Below are positions 32,895 to 44,359 of a DNA stretch of 64,000 nucleotides, piece after piece; position 1 is the first letter of the stretch, and every line of letters begins with the position of its first letter. Made by a program: the position numbers and the translations under genes. This DNA comes from Stachybotrys elegans. Lineage: Eukaryota; Ascomycota; Sordariomycetes; Hypocreales; Stachybotryaceae. The notes under the pieces were generated by a model. The model was not told the DNA's origin. It did no database searches and was given only the letters and a program-made list of their open reading frames with translations. The stretch is from contig JAGPNK010000031.1 in NCBI GenBank assembly GCA_020746835.1, positions 163,919 through 227,918 of the forward strand, written 5' to 3'.

Positions 32895-34809
32895 CGCCAT
32901 AACAAAGCCAATTGGGATAGTCTGACAAATATGGTTGGCCGTATTACAGGAGATGTGGGTTGCGCCAGTTATGGTGCGGATGTATCTAGGGTTGGCAAAA
33001 TGAAAAGAACTATCCCATGTAGTACCGCAGACCACATGTAAGCCTTCAAGATGGTTGTGATAGAGTATGTGCGTACAGTGAGGGAAAAGGGACAATAATG
33101 TATGCGAACAATGATGGTGGCCCTGCTGCCTGCAGGACCAAAGAACAGAGTCAAACAATGAAGGGATCGTCAGACGACATCGCTCGTTGGCCGGAGCCGG
33201 GGAAAAATGAGGGGGCAGCGGCAGCGGCAGGAAAAGCGTATGTAGTCGGGGGACCTCCGGCTACTGATGTGTATGTACCGTTCTTGGGCGTATGGGCTGG
33301 CCGTGTACTCTGACAAGGCTGGCCGAAGGTGTTGTCGCTGAAAGCGATGCGGCGAGGTCGGGATACCGTACCGAAGTCCTCGGACTGCGTGGCCGTGGCT
33401 GCAGATGGTGCGTTATATGTTGAGCGGGTTCTCTATTGAGGTGCCAGAAGGTAAGGGAGCGGCTGACCGGAGGATTGTCCAATGAAGCACCTGGTGGCTG
33501 CAAGACGAAAGGCCAATACCGGGAGTAGCATTGCCTCCTACAGCCGAACGGGAAGCTGAGCAAGGCGAGTGATCACCGTTAGATCATACGCCTAGATGGT
33601 GCTGTTGGTAGTCAACCGGGCCTATTGGGCTTGGCCGAGCGTTACCCGCTGCGACACGGTACCCTTTTCTAAAGCGATTGTGTGGATGGGATGGTCTAGA
33701 TGCTTCAGCCTTCGGGCGGCAAGCCTACAGGTTGACCCGTGAGCAGAGCGACAGGGGGTATGGCCACACTGAGGACCAGACTTCGAAACCCGATTGCCCT
33801 GAAGGGCAACGCAAAGTACCTTTTCCTTTGCAGCAACAGTTTCTGGAATATACAAAGCCAGTGGGGAACCGCTTGGCTTGACTGTTGGTTTTCAGCCTCA
33901 TCACCTGTGCAGCCCCCCGGCTTCCACCAGAGCCTGATACGGTGGAAGAGTCAGACGACTTGGTTGCCTCATCACTTCTTCAAGGCATCATGCGCCCGCG
34001 CGTGCCCTGGCTACCTTGTTCGTTGCTGCCTACTCACCCTTGCCTCCAAGGGCAGGGAAGACCTGTGAGCGAAGTCCGGTTCTGTGCTCGAGAAAGCCTT
34101 AGGATTCCTAGGATATGTACTTATGATATGAAAACTGCCCAGAACATGGGGTCTGGTGCTACCCAGCCTCAGTCGCTCGCCTACCGGCCTCCTAGCTGCC
34201 ACCGTCGGGGCCTGACAGGAGGAGAAGTTGGATAACAGGCTTGGTCATCTGCTGGCCAACTTTGACTAAGCAGCCCCTTCTGCCTAACAGGTTGGGCCTT
34301 CAATATGCAGCCAAGGTGTGAAAAATGGCCCTCTGGCGTCATCTGGCTCTAAGTGGTGCGCTTTGCGTTTCTTCTGTGAGCTATCGAATTGCTGATCTTT
34401 GGGAAAAGACAAGAAGGCGACCGGGGTATTTGTCGCCGCACGACCTTCGGGGTCACTCCTCCTTTAGCTTCGCACAACCTAGACGATCATCCGCTCTCTC
34501 GCCTACCCACAGCATGAGCATCATGTGAACCGGTCTTATCCCGCCTCTATTCAAGTGTCAGGCTGCCAAGTTCCATATGGATGCCAATTGGGCCCTTGTG
34601 CGGTCAGGGAATGAAATGTCTACCTATTTGTTATCGGCACCTGGAAACCGGAACGCCGTGCCGTACTCCCCTCTCTTGAGCCTCATTTGCTTTATTAGAC
34701 GGGCTCAGTACACCCACCCACTCACTCTCTGCTATCTCCGTCTTCCTTCTATCCTCAAATTAACCGTCGTCTCTTATAAACATCAGAACTCATAAGTCCA
34801 TCTCGCCCC
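32895..34809. other. Intergenic region with one TIR-element scrap; promoter of the BCS1-like gene
   Basis: At 33,455-33,530 GCTGACCGGAGGATTGTCCA and GGCTGCAAGACGAAAGG are a degraded right end of the TIR family. No gene is supported at 33,550-34,600. The last 150 bases are pyrimidine-rich, with TATAAA-like CTTATAAACATC about 40 bases before the ATG at 34,810. Confidence 0.45.
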
Positions 34810-36978
34810 ATGGACCCTTCATGTAACAACTCAGGCTCGGGCTCCTCGCCCATAGAGCCAGCCGAGGCTCCTCCTCAGTTCGCCTTGCTCGACTCCTTCG
34901 TCCCTGGCTTCTCCGTCTTCTCCCGCGCCATCCATGCCTACCTGGGCATCGACCTCAACCTCTACATCCCCTTTCTACTCGTCTTCTTTGGCGCCATCTT
35001 CACATGGAACTACCTCTCCCACCGCATCTGGGGATGCATCGAAAAATATCTCATGTCCTCGGTCAAGATCTGCACCGACGATGAGATTTACAACATGATC
35101 ATGGCCTGGATCGCCAAGCAGAACTTCTCCCAGCGCTCTCGCCGCTTCATCGTGAACACCAACATCAACTCTCGCAGCTGGTTCCTCTGGAGCTATAACA
35201 AGAATGGCGAGGACAGCGACGAGGGAGACAATGAATCCAAGAAGCCTCTCTGCTACACCCCGTCCTTCGGCACCCATTATTTCTGGTACCAGGGCCACCT
35301 CCTCGTCTTCGAGAGACAGGACAACCGCGACCAGGCTTCCTATCTCTCTGCCAGCGAACGTGAGGAGCTGTCCATCTCCTGCTTTTGCCGGGACTCCAGC
35401 GTTATCAAAGCTCTCCTCCTCGAGGCTCGCGAGGATTATCTCAAGAAGGACGTCAAGAAGACCCTCATCTATCGCGGTGCCTCGGGTGGGCCCGACAGTG
35501 GCCCTTCCTGGCAGCGCTGCATGGCTCGCACCACCCGTCCCTTCTCCACCGTCATCCTCAACGAAAAGACCAAGAAGGAGCTCATCGACGATGTCACGGA
35601 TTACCTCGACCCGGCCACTCGCCGCTGGTACTCTAACCGCGGTATTCCCTACCGCAGGGGCTACCTGCTCCACGGCCCGCCTGGCACTGGCAAAAGTTCT
35701 CTCAGTTTGGCCCTCGCCGGCTTTTTCCAGCTTCGCATCTATATTGTCAGCTTGAGCTCCATGGCTGCCAGCGAGGAACACCTCTCGACTCTCTTTGCCG
35801 ACCTGCCCCGCAAGTGCGTCGTTCTCCTCGAGGATATCGACAGCGCCGGGTTGACACACACCCGCGAGGACGACGATTCGGATGAGGACGCTACCAGCGT
35901 CGTTGACGATGGTGCCGCCACCTCCAGGGTCAAGGTCAAGGGCAAGAAGGTCCTTGCCACTAGAAACGTCCCGACCCAGCGACTGTCTCTTTCTGGCCTG
36001 CTCAACATTCTCGATGGCGTCGCTTCCCAGGAAGGCCGTGTGCTCATCATGACCACCAACCACATCGAGAAGCTCGATAAGGCTCTCATCCGACCTGGCC
36101 GAGTCGATATGACTGTCAAGTTTGGCCTGGCCGATTCCGACATGTCCGCCTCCATCTTCCGCGCCATCTACGTACCCTACAGTGACGAGGGCGGCGATGA
36201 TGACGGAACCCTCACGCGCGCCGATCTCAATGCTGCTGATGCCGAAGCAAGGGCCAAGAAGAGGGCCAAGGAGCACAAAGAGACTGTCGAGCGCATCAAC
36301 CAGCTCGCCATTGACTTTGCCTCCAAGATTCCGGAGCACGAGTTCAGCCCTGCTGAGATTCAGGGTCTGCTACTACGGCACAAGCATAACCCCGAAGCTG
36401 CCATTGAACAGGTGGAGGAGTGGATCGTGCAGACGCGGAAGGAGAAGAAGCAGAAGGAGATTGACGATGCTAAGAAGCGGCGCAAGGAGGAAGAAGAGGC
36501 AAAGAAGAAGGAGCGAGAGGAGAAGGAGAAGGAGGAGAAAGAGGCCAAGGAGAAGCTAGAAAAGGAGAAGGAAGAGGAAGAGGAGAAGAAGAAGAAGAAG
36601 CGCAAGGAGAAGCGCAACGCACGAAAGAAGAAGAGCAGCAGGAAGGATGTCTCCTCCGGTTCTGATTCCTCGAGCGACGAGGGCGAAGAAAAGACGGAAA
36701 AGGCAGACAAGTCTCGGGGACGCAGCAAGAAGGCCAAGGCCAGCAAGAAGCGTGCCGATGACTCGGGCAGTGAATCCTCAGCCTCTGGTTCAGGCTCCGA
36801 CAGCGACGATGGTGCCAAAGCCAGGGAGAAGAGCAAGGCAGGCAGGGGCAAGAGTGATACCAAGGACGAGGCTAAAGAGGCCGGTGCCACCAAGGAGAAC
36901 ACCGTCGAGGCGGCAGCTGAAGACAAGGAGGACAAGAGTGAGAAGAAGTCGCCCGCGGACTCGGGATATGATGATTGA
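34810..36978 (+). CDS. BCS1-type AAA ATPase with long charged tail
   Basis: This is an intronless frame of 722 residues. A hydrophobic segment at residues 51-66 (LYIPFLLVFFGAIFTW) is followed by the BCS1 N-terminal domain (about 90-250; NSRSWFLWSYNKNG, THYFWYQGHLLVFERQD). The AAA domain has Walker A GPPGTGKSS at 289-297, Walker B VVLLEDIDSA at 337-346, an acidic insert after it, and RPGRVDM at about 418-424. BCS1 itself folds and translocates the Rieske protein across the inner mitochondrial membrane. Filamentous fungi have several paralogues, and this one carries about 180 residues of Lys/Glu-rich coiled coil and Ser/Asp-rich tail not present in BCS1. It is therefore probably a paralogue of unknown substrate rather than the respiratory assembly factor. 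Catalytic motifs are intact. Confidence 0.88.
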   Translation: MDPSCNNSGSGSSPIEPAEAPPQFALLDSFVPGFSVFSRAIHAYLGIDLNLYIPFLLVFFGAIFTWNYLSHRIWGCIEKYLMSSVKICTDDEIYNMIMAWIAKQNFSQRSRRFIVNTNINSRSWFLWSYNKNGEDSDEGDNESKKPLCYTPSFGTHYFWYQGHLLVFERQDNRDQASYLSASEREELSISCFCRDSSVIKALLLEAREDYLKKDVKKTLIYRGASGGPDSGPSWQRCMARTTRPFSTVILNEKTKKELIDDVTDYLDPATRRWYSNRGIPYRRGYLLHGPPGTGKSSLSLALAGFFQLRIYIVSLSSMAASEEHLSTLFADLPRKCVVLLEDIDSAGLTHTREDDDSDEDATSVVDDGAATSRVKVKGKKVLATRNVPTQRLSLSGLLNILDGVASQEGRVLIMTTNHIEKLDKALIRPGRVDMTVKFGLADSDMSASIFRAIYVPYSDEGGDDDGTLTRADLNAADAEARAKKRAKEHKETVERINQLAIDFASKIPEHEFSPAEIQGLLLRHKHNPEAAIEQVEEWIVQTRKEKKQKEIDDAKKRRKEEEEAKKKEREEKEKEEKEAKEKLEKEKEEEEEKKKKKRKEKRNARKKKSSRKDVSSGSDSSSDEGEEKTEKADKSRGRSKKAKASKKRADDSGSESSASGSGSDSDDGAKAREKSKAGRGKSDTKDEAKEAGATKENTVEAAAEDKEDKSEKKSPADSGYDD

Positions 36979-39564
36979 TGCCTCGGTGGGGAACTTAGAA
37001 TGGCGTTCGGTTGACTCTTGTAATACTATGCCTCGCATTGTCGAACCCACCCTCCTCACTGTCTTTAGCATTTATCCCCTCCTCATACCCACCACCCTAG
37101 CATGCTCCAGACATGGATCCTCTGGCTAGGTACTGTATCCCTTCTCACTGGCTCGATCCCGAGACTATGTGAGGGCTCGTACAGATCTCTTCAACATTTC
37201 CACTTGCCATGTTTGACAATTCCTGCCTTGGGGTGAGGTTATGTAACCTCATTTAGCGTGAGAAAGCTGTAGATGTGGTCTGGATTCCGACATCATATAA
37301 CTGCGCCCTGCCTACTCTATTATCCGCCCTTCTTTGCGGCCTGCGCATACTCCGGGCTCTCATGGATTGATCCATGACCCTCGCTGACCCTCAGCAACCT
37401 TTTTGGACTGGTAACTAAACACTGCCCGGCTCACATTACATCTACATGACTTCCTCCAAATATGGATTGGTTCTGTGTAATACTGCTTCATCAAATTCGA
37501 TGGCATGGGGAAAGGAACCGAACCCTTATCTACTACCTTGGCGTTACTACGCGCCCGCATCTCCCTAGGTAAGGAGCTGTTGCGACGGTAGTACATACCT
37601 CCCTATGGAACATTCCGGGATTTTCTTTTCGCCGCGTACCTTTGCAAAGGCTGCATCGTTTGCTCCTAATTTTCCTTTTAACTCCTCAAGAGAGCACACA
37701 AAGTCGCACCCATAAACACCGCCTTGTCAAAACGCGTTACCGCCCAAAGGCCGTCGGAACGACCGGCCTCGGCCCACCCATCAATCATCGACCTCCTGAC
37801 CTACGCAGAACGGAACGGGCGAGGGACAAGGGTGATAGTTGAGGCCGCCAACGCCATAACCATAGCTACGGCTCCCTAGGATCTCATTACCCGCCTGTTC
37901 CTAAACTCACCTTCAAGCAGGGGACCGTCTAGGGCATGACGCCCTGCGCAGCCGATATTGAGACCGACCGTTTTGCTCTCCTCAATTTCTAGGGAGCCGC
38001 GGGCGAGCGACCGCATCAGTCGAATCGAGACGAATAAAGCCACAGCGCCATAGCGTTGGCGCGGACACCAGCGACCCCGACGAAACCGAGCGGCAAAGAC
38101 GAGATGGCACTACAGTGGCGAGTTCAATAGCTACAGTAAGAAGCGGGACATGTCGAGGGGAGAAGGGACCAACATTGGAATACCCCTTTCCAATCCCCGC
38201 CACGACCCCTTCACGAGGCTGAAATGCGTTATAACCACTTTCCGAGGACCTCAAAGCCCAAACACGAGTCCAGGCCTGGGGGCATAAGATCCGGGTCCTA
38301 GAAGAGAAGAGAGAATCCATGACACTCAAAGGTTCGATACAAGAGCTTCCGCTGCCTCCGCCTATATGCTTCCACGCTGCAGCAAGGAATTAATATGATT
38401 CTAAACCGCCTTGAGTCCCCTAGAGGCTACCGGAGCTAACTGAGCAGTCCAGGCGAGCAGGCGATACCACGACCGCCGGCACAAGAATCTCCGAGAAAGT
38501 ACGTTGCAAGAGGAATAGGTATCGACCACTGAGGTCTAGGGACAAGCCAATGAGCCCATGACGGCGCCGTGGGATTCTCCGACTCGCCGAACCCCAAACC
38601 CCGCCACGAGGCGTGAACGATCGAGTAGAGGCGCCTTTGACGTTACCTACAAGGGAGTCCTCAACAGACCTACAAAGGAATCTCCTTCGAACGCACGGCG
38701 AAATCACACCCCCGACTATATACCCGATGGCAGGCCAACGCTGAGAATGCAGCGAGCCTGCTTTGTGGCCAGACAACCCCCATCGACCCACCGATCTTGG
38801 GGAAGCCGTCGTTAGATGAGTCAAACCTGTGGGCTCTACAGTGGAGATTATTGGGTACATCTTTTGCATCCCACAACCTGTGAGGCTATAACTGCCTCAA
38901 TGGCAATGCGCAGGGTCCGCCGTAAGGTGGTAGAAGGTTGGCACTGCGAGCCGCGACGCCAGACCCGATGGACGACATAGAGAGAGGCCTTGACGAAGCG
39001 AAACCGGGGACGACAGTAGACATGAGCACTCATTTGAACGATTGCATTCGTAGTCCCTCTATAGCAAGATCTCGGCCGCCGAGGCGATTCTCAACCTGTG
39101 AGCCCCTCCGTTCGGGGGAAAGGCATACTCGAGGTTCTATCTCTTGACACAGCCACTTGATGAGGCCCTCGACGTCTGAGCAACGCTAATAAATGCGGAT
39201 GCGGCCGCAGGATTAGTGAGGCAGTGTTTCATGTGATTCCCACAGTGCAGGTGTCATGAGAGGTGGTAGCTGTTGATATAACACTTATGCCACTTATTGG
39301 TATTGTCTGCTGGCTTCTCCCGCACCTGGCTGCTTGTTGACAATACATCCTTTGTTCCCAACCCTGCCCCTCCAGTATCCCACTCAGTATCCCACTACTC
39401 GCCCCGCCAAAATACCCCGCAAATCCAGAACTTATGCCCTTTCTAGAAGAACAAAGAAGAGGAAAAGCAAAGCAAAAGAAGCTCGCTCAAGTTCGTTTTG
39501 TTCACCGCGGTAAAATCAGAGTAGGGTAATCGGGCATACTCGAGTCTCTTTTGCCTTCTACAGC
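36979..39564. other. Decayed region of unknown origin
   Basis: From about 37,640 to 39,150 one plus-strand frame reads as low-complexity Arg/Pro/Ser-rich protein interrupted by many stops, often TAG. The minus strand has two open frames (37,982-38,329 and 38,420-38,869) that both contain SVSSGSL, hinting at an internal repeat. It could be a mutated transposon remnant. No domain is identified. Confidence 0.35.
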
Positions 39565-39890
39565 AATACGTCGTGGTGGCTGCCCGGCTCGACAGCCCGG
39601 GCGAGGAGCCTGCTCGGCGCCACCGCCTGAGCAAACCTCGCTCGCGGTTCTGGCAATGGGCTCTGACTGACCCATCAGCGGCTGTGGTTGATGCCGGACT
39701 CGATGCCTTTGAGCAGATCGTCGATCGCAATCCCAACTCGTCGTCGCGGCCAAAGGGAAGGGCGAGACGGTTTCGGAACCATGATGAGAAGCGACCAGGC
39801 GCGTGTTTTGTTACTACTATCCGGTAATATGACCCGCAACCCTGAGAAGCTCTTCCTCAGGCCTTCTGGCACTGCATGCACGGTTCACGC
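39565..39890 (-). pseudogene. Fragment of a Zn2Cys6 regulator (middle part)
   Basis: At nucleotide level it aligns with about 63,155-63,520 of the right-edge regulator. Shared strings include TCGTCGCGGCCAAA, GGGCGA(A/G)ACGGTT, ACCATGATGAG and CCTCAGG. It lacks both ends and the zinc cluster and has stops, so it is a relic of a duplicated gene. Confidence 0.65.
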
Positions 39891-40189
39891 AACTTAGAGG
39901 GTGCATCCGTGGCCGAATGCAGCGCGCCCCTGTTGTAAAATGATACTACATGGATCCACTGCGCTCGTTAGAGCTGACAGGTTCTGCCGGACTTGCCATG
40001 CTTCGCGCGCGGTTGTTGTGAGGGCTAGCCTACAAGTGCTCCGCCGAGCTGATCGCTATTCAATATTGGGTCAGGCAGATAGGGTGCCTTTGTTAGCTTA
40101 TGATCAGAGCAGTCAGCTGCCGCCGGAGGCTGGATTTTCAGGCTTCATTTCCTCATCAGTACAGAACCTCTCCTCCATTTTGTTGCTGT

Positions 40190-40265
40190 CTCCGATTCTG
40201 ATGTTGATGGCGCAGGATGATCATTTCCGTGAAGAGATCGTCGTAACCATAGTGGGGCCGCAACA
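40190..40265 (-). repeat. Second dispersed repeat, copy 2 (inverted)
   Basis: Reversed, it reads TACGACGATCTCTTCACGGA then ATGATCATCCTGCGCCATCA, closest to the 42,620 copy. It ends about 60 bases before a TIR element. Confidence 0.5.
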
Positions 40266-40321
40266 TCTGCTCGGTAGACAAGCCGCTTGCCCTGCAAGGC
40301 AAAGTGCCAACCGAAAGCCAT

Positions 40322-40612
40322 CCCTGGCATTGACCTTTCCTCTTATGGTTACACGTCGATCCTGGCTTCAAATTGCTGTTTCCCCTTGCAGCTCCGGAAT
40401 CTACAGAAGTTGATTGGACAGTACTCCGGCCGGCCCCTCCTCTCAACTCATGGCCCCATGCAGGCGCCAGGTGGAGGACTAGCCGGAGCGCTGCCCAATC
40501 GGTGTTTGGACATCCCGGGACCGCAAGACGTCCTGTTTTATTCACTGCTAGGGGTAGCAACCTGTAGGGAAATCAATGTCTAACTACAAGAGGAAATATT
40601 CATAATAGGCAT
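40322..40612 (+). mobile_element. TIR/MITE element, near-complete short copy
   Basis: The left end is CCCTGGCATTGACCTTTCCT then CTTATGGTTACACGTCGAT. The right end, reversed, is CCTATTATGAATATTTCCTC then TTGTAGTTAGACATTGATT. Inside, TTGATTGGACAGTACTCCGG and, opposite, GGCGCTGCCCAATCGG-like arms form a subterminal inverted pair. About 290 bp with no coding capacity, as expected for a non-autonomous DNA transposon. Confidence 0.7.
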
Positions 40613-41689
40613 GGGCTTGGGTACCGCTTCGATTCCCTGCTAATTACACTCCGCCATCGCTCAATTGCTTTGTTTGGAGGCTGGTCCCCCCAATTTGGCA
40701 TTGCGTGAGGAACAGACACCCTTGCCACTGTTGATACTACTCTGAGGCCTGTGACTGGCAGCTATTCGGCTCCGGGATGCGGACTATGGAGTCGGATATC
40801 TTTGTAGCTGCCCTCCAAAGCAGGACCAAATTTCTCTACCAGCAACCCTATGTTATTAGCAATCTGTCCATCACAGAGCTTCCGGATTGCTAGCGGACAG
40901 GAATGGAAGGCCGATCTCCCGAAGGGCGGACGGGATAACGAAGCTGATACTGCTGGCGCTGTCGTGGCTCACTGCTTGCAATGGAAGAGATACAGTCGGT
41001 GGTATGTGCACGCGCCATGCATTTTGGTGGACCCATCGGGGATTCGTCGGCAGCCAACTCGAATTGCACCTTCAGTCTCCTAATTGGGAAGTGAGGAAGC
41101 CCCACTAGATCAAGCAACTCGTCGCCGGCACGCCCGGGGTGGGTGCAAAATTCACTGCAGGTCATCCGAGTCCGGCAGCCTCGATAAAAATCAGAACACC
41201 TCTACCGGTAGCCTTGATGCTGGCCTTCGCCGGCGGATGTGATGCTTCGATGGGGATGAGTAGCAAGGAGACCAATAGCATCCTGTGCTTTACCCCGGCT
41301 CCAAGACGAAGACCCGTTGTGGGTAGTAATCGGGGACTCAGTCCTGACTAATCCATGGACGACACTCACTTCTGCCCAGTGTGCGGAATGTACCCCGCTA
41401 GGTAACATCTCTTCCGCGAATCGGACAGCCGACACCATCACCCTAACGTTTCTTGTCGCCCTTCACTTTTTGATGGCATGACAATCGGTAGCGCAGACTA
41501 CCAATCAAGGGGAGGAAGGTGGCGGCATAGCGTTCTATCCCGAAGAAGCAGCCCTCGGCTGTGTTGGCTGGCTCCCGCAAGTTGGGTCGAATTGGAAATC
41601 AGAGACTTCCCTGTTTGAGAAGTAGTGTGGTTGGGAGGAAAGCTTTGCGAGATCCACCGGACTGAAATGGTATGTCAAGCAGGGGCCGC

Positions 41690-42215
41690 CATTGGATGCC
41701 TAGCTCTCGGACAACAGGCAATGCGTCTCCCCGGTCATGGCGATGAGACCATGTTCGCTGTCCGGCCTGCCCAGTGGCCGCCGGTCTGCCACGTCGACCA
41801 CAGACCCAGCCTACGGAAATACTCCCTAGCCGAAGTACTACCTTGGTCTGACCGTCCCTTCACTTGTAAGCGGCTCCTCTCCTGGGCGATATTGTGTAGG
41901 TGATATTGATTGTTGGTGCTAACTCTTTGGCCTGGTTGGTTGCTCGCTCCGACGCCAGTCCACTTCGCCCACTTCCACTGCAACGCCTCTTTATAGCAGG
42001 CATTCCAAATACCTGCCAAACCTTTCCTTTATCGTGTCCGGAGGACCAATCGAGGGTGACGGTGACCCACAGCGAACATGGTCGGAGATCAGCGCGTTGA
42101 ACGCCAACCACGTAGCCATGAGTCGAGCGGCCGGCCGGAGCACTGTCCAATCAACTTCTGTTTATTCCGGAGCCGCAGGGGGAAAGGCAGGCAATGCCAG
42201 GGACCACTTGATTTG
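41690..42215 (-). mobile_element. Long variant of the TIR element, inverted copy
   Basis: Reversed, it matches 28,960-29,510 over about 500 bp. Landmarks are CAATGCGTCTCCCC, TGAGACCATGTTCGCT, GGCCTGGTTGGTTGCTCGCT and CCACAGCGAACATGGTC. It ends in CCGGAGCCGCAGGGGGAAAG and AATGCCAGGGA. Confidence 0.65.
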
Positions 42216-42619
42216 CACTCTAAACACACGGTCCTTTAGCCATCCACCCAATCAACCAGGCCACCTTGGCAAAGAGCGCCATATTGCAGCAACAGGAAAC
42301 AGTGGAACTGTTCACACTCCGCCGATGCAGGCGCCCATTGGGAGCCTCAATCATTCCTGTATCGGGCCTTCCTCCCATCCCCAACTGGAGCCTAACCTGA
42401 TGAGGATTCCTAGACTCCGTATAACACACTCGAATGCTGAGCTGACCATCGACAGCGCCGAACAACTGTTCGCTTTGAGTAGTTTCTTCGTTCAATTGCT
42501 CTCCCCATCGTATATTCCCCTGCGGCCCACTCGTTTCAGCTGAGGGGCGGGCGTACAGGAGGCACACCGTACCGCCCGTCGTTCTTGGATGTTGCATTCC
42601 CCTCGGCAAAAACACCAGG

Positions 42620-42755
42620 TGCGGCTCCACTAGCCTTACGACGCTCTCTTCAAGGAAATGATAGTCCTGCGCCATCAACAGGGATGAGCTGCGTGGTGTG
42701 GGCGGACGGAAGCCGGAGGACAGCAGAGTGACCAACAAGATGGAAGGGTTGGCGC
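42620..42755 (+). repeat. Second dispersed repeat, copy 3
   Basis: TACGACGCTCTCTTCAAGGA, then AAATGATAGTCCTGCGCCAT, and a 3' part (GGCGGACGGAAGCCGGAGGA) like the 25,870 copy. Confidence 0.5.
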
Positions 42756-42999
42756 TGACAATTTACGAAAGGATTCAGGTGGTACAGCTTCAGTTCGACG
42801 TGGTAGAATGGTGGCCGCGGGCTTGTGAGCATAACAGGGGGAGGGTGTCTGTTGCTTGACTAATGCCACATCGGGGGGGGGGGGCTATGAACAAACCAAT
42901 TGCTCGCAAGGCAAGGCAAAGTGGTGAGCGAGCGGCGAGATGTTGGAGTGTGCAGGCAGTCGAGGTCGTTGTCCTGCAGCTAGTAGACGCCGAATTTGA

Positions 43000-43095
43000 C
43001 TTCAGGGTCAGTGCGACCCCCGGCGGACACCGGAGATTCCAGAATATACAGAAGCTGATTGGGCAACGCTCCGGCCGGCCGCTCCATCGCCTCAC
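43000..43095 (+). mobile_element. TIR-element internal fragment
   Basis: AGATTCCAGAATATACAGAA then GCTGATTGGGCAACGCTCCG and GCCGGCCGCTCC match the subterminal part of the family. Confidence 0.45.
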
Positions 43096-43479
43096 GATAG
43101 AGGGTGGGCGCAGTGTGTCTATCGTGTTGGGAATGGGCTTGCATACAAGCGAAGAAGGGATTAGGAAGGTCAGGCGGCGACCAACGACAGAATAACATCG
43201 CATACGGAGTACAGCCGCCAGGCCCCCTGCACCGTTATCTTGGGGTGGTTTTCTTTTCGATCTATATGTAGACTCCATTCTAGCCTAGAGACATACAATA
43301 TGCTGTGGCTGGGCATTTGCTGGTTTCCCATCGGGGGGACGTTGCTGCCAGCAACCCATGACTATATTAACAAGTTATTAATCAACATGCTTGAAAATAA
43401 GAGATTAACTCGGGCATAGAGAGCCTCTTTGCTTCCGGCGGCAGGTATAATGAATAACCGATAGAACCATGTCTGATTT

Positions 43480-43745
43480 CCGGATTCCTGTGAATGGCTG
43501 CCAAGCCTTTCTTTCATTACGTCCGGTTGATCGAGGCTGGTGGCACACAGCGAATCTAGTCAGAGATTGGCACGTTGGGCCCCGCATCTTCGCTTTTACG
43601 AGGTTAGCCAGCCATGTAATTAGCCATGAAGGCAAGGGAGCCGTCGGCCGGAGCAGTATCCAGCCAATGTCAGGGTTGTGCAGCCAAAACATCGACCTCT
43701 AGCTACAAGAGGAAAGTGTAATGCCAGGGATGACTGGAAGACCCC
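43480..43745 (+). mobile_element. TIR-element right half (long-variant type)
   Basis: CAAGCCTTTCTTTCATTACG, CACACAGCGAATCTAGTC and GTCGGCCGGAGCAGTATCCA correspond to the inner part of the long variant. It ends with AGCTACAAGAGGAAAGTGTA then ATGCCAGGGATGACT. Confidence 0.55.
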
Positions 43746-44359
43746 AAACTTCTACCACCCCGGCTGGCTCTGCGCCTCTGTGCCCTCTCCTATCACCATT
43801 CAGGTTACATTCTGGACAGCCCGTAATCACCTCCCGAATCGGCAACGACCAACGGCCATTGGCCTGTCGCATCTACCTACAGCTGTGGGCTCTGAAACAT
43901 CGGCCTGGGCACATACCAACTAATCAAATCAACCACCTTCAGTACACACAGGGACGGCTTCGACCCTGGCCAAAAGATGAAAGGTGGAGGGGAAGTGACG
44001 TGTTTGAACAATGACCTAACCAGAAGAGTGCTTCCTGTTGGTAGGGGCCATTATTCGACCAATTTTCTAGCGTGTAAACTCGCTCTATGATTATGTCCTA
44101 TTGGCCAAGAAAATCGAGGATGCATCAGTTCCGCCCCTGATTCGCCCCGGCTGCCTTCTCTGTCTCGAGTGCCCGCATATGTTTTGACGCCAAGGACCAA
44201 GCAACTAATCCGGGATTCCCGGTACTCGCCAAGGGAGCTGGCGCGCATGACACTTAGCAGGACTCGTTCTTCATGCTGTAAGCTTGCCACGGACCAGCTT
44301 CACCTGTGAAGGGCGGATAGGACTCGCCTTGTTTTTAAATTCTTCCTATTTCAATTTCT

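Larger units (their letters stand above)
39891..44359. other. Transposon-relic-rich interval without genes
   Basis: This gap contains the most complete short TIR copy (40,322-40,612), a long variant (41,690-42,215), further fragments (43,000-43,095 and 43,480-43,745), two copies of the second repeat, and a run of twelve G at 42,873-42,884. No protein-coding frame is convincing. Confidence 0.5.

Noticed and set aside
34975..36339. 454-codon open frame antisense to the BCS1-like gene
   Set aside because: It is the complement of a highly biased, GC-rich coding sequence; low-complexity Val/Leu/Asp composition and no domain.
41460..41510. tRNA-like string (GGTAGCGCAGACTACCAATC)
   Set aside because: No matching acceptor stem or T-loop within the needed distance.
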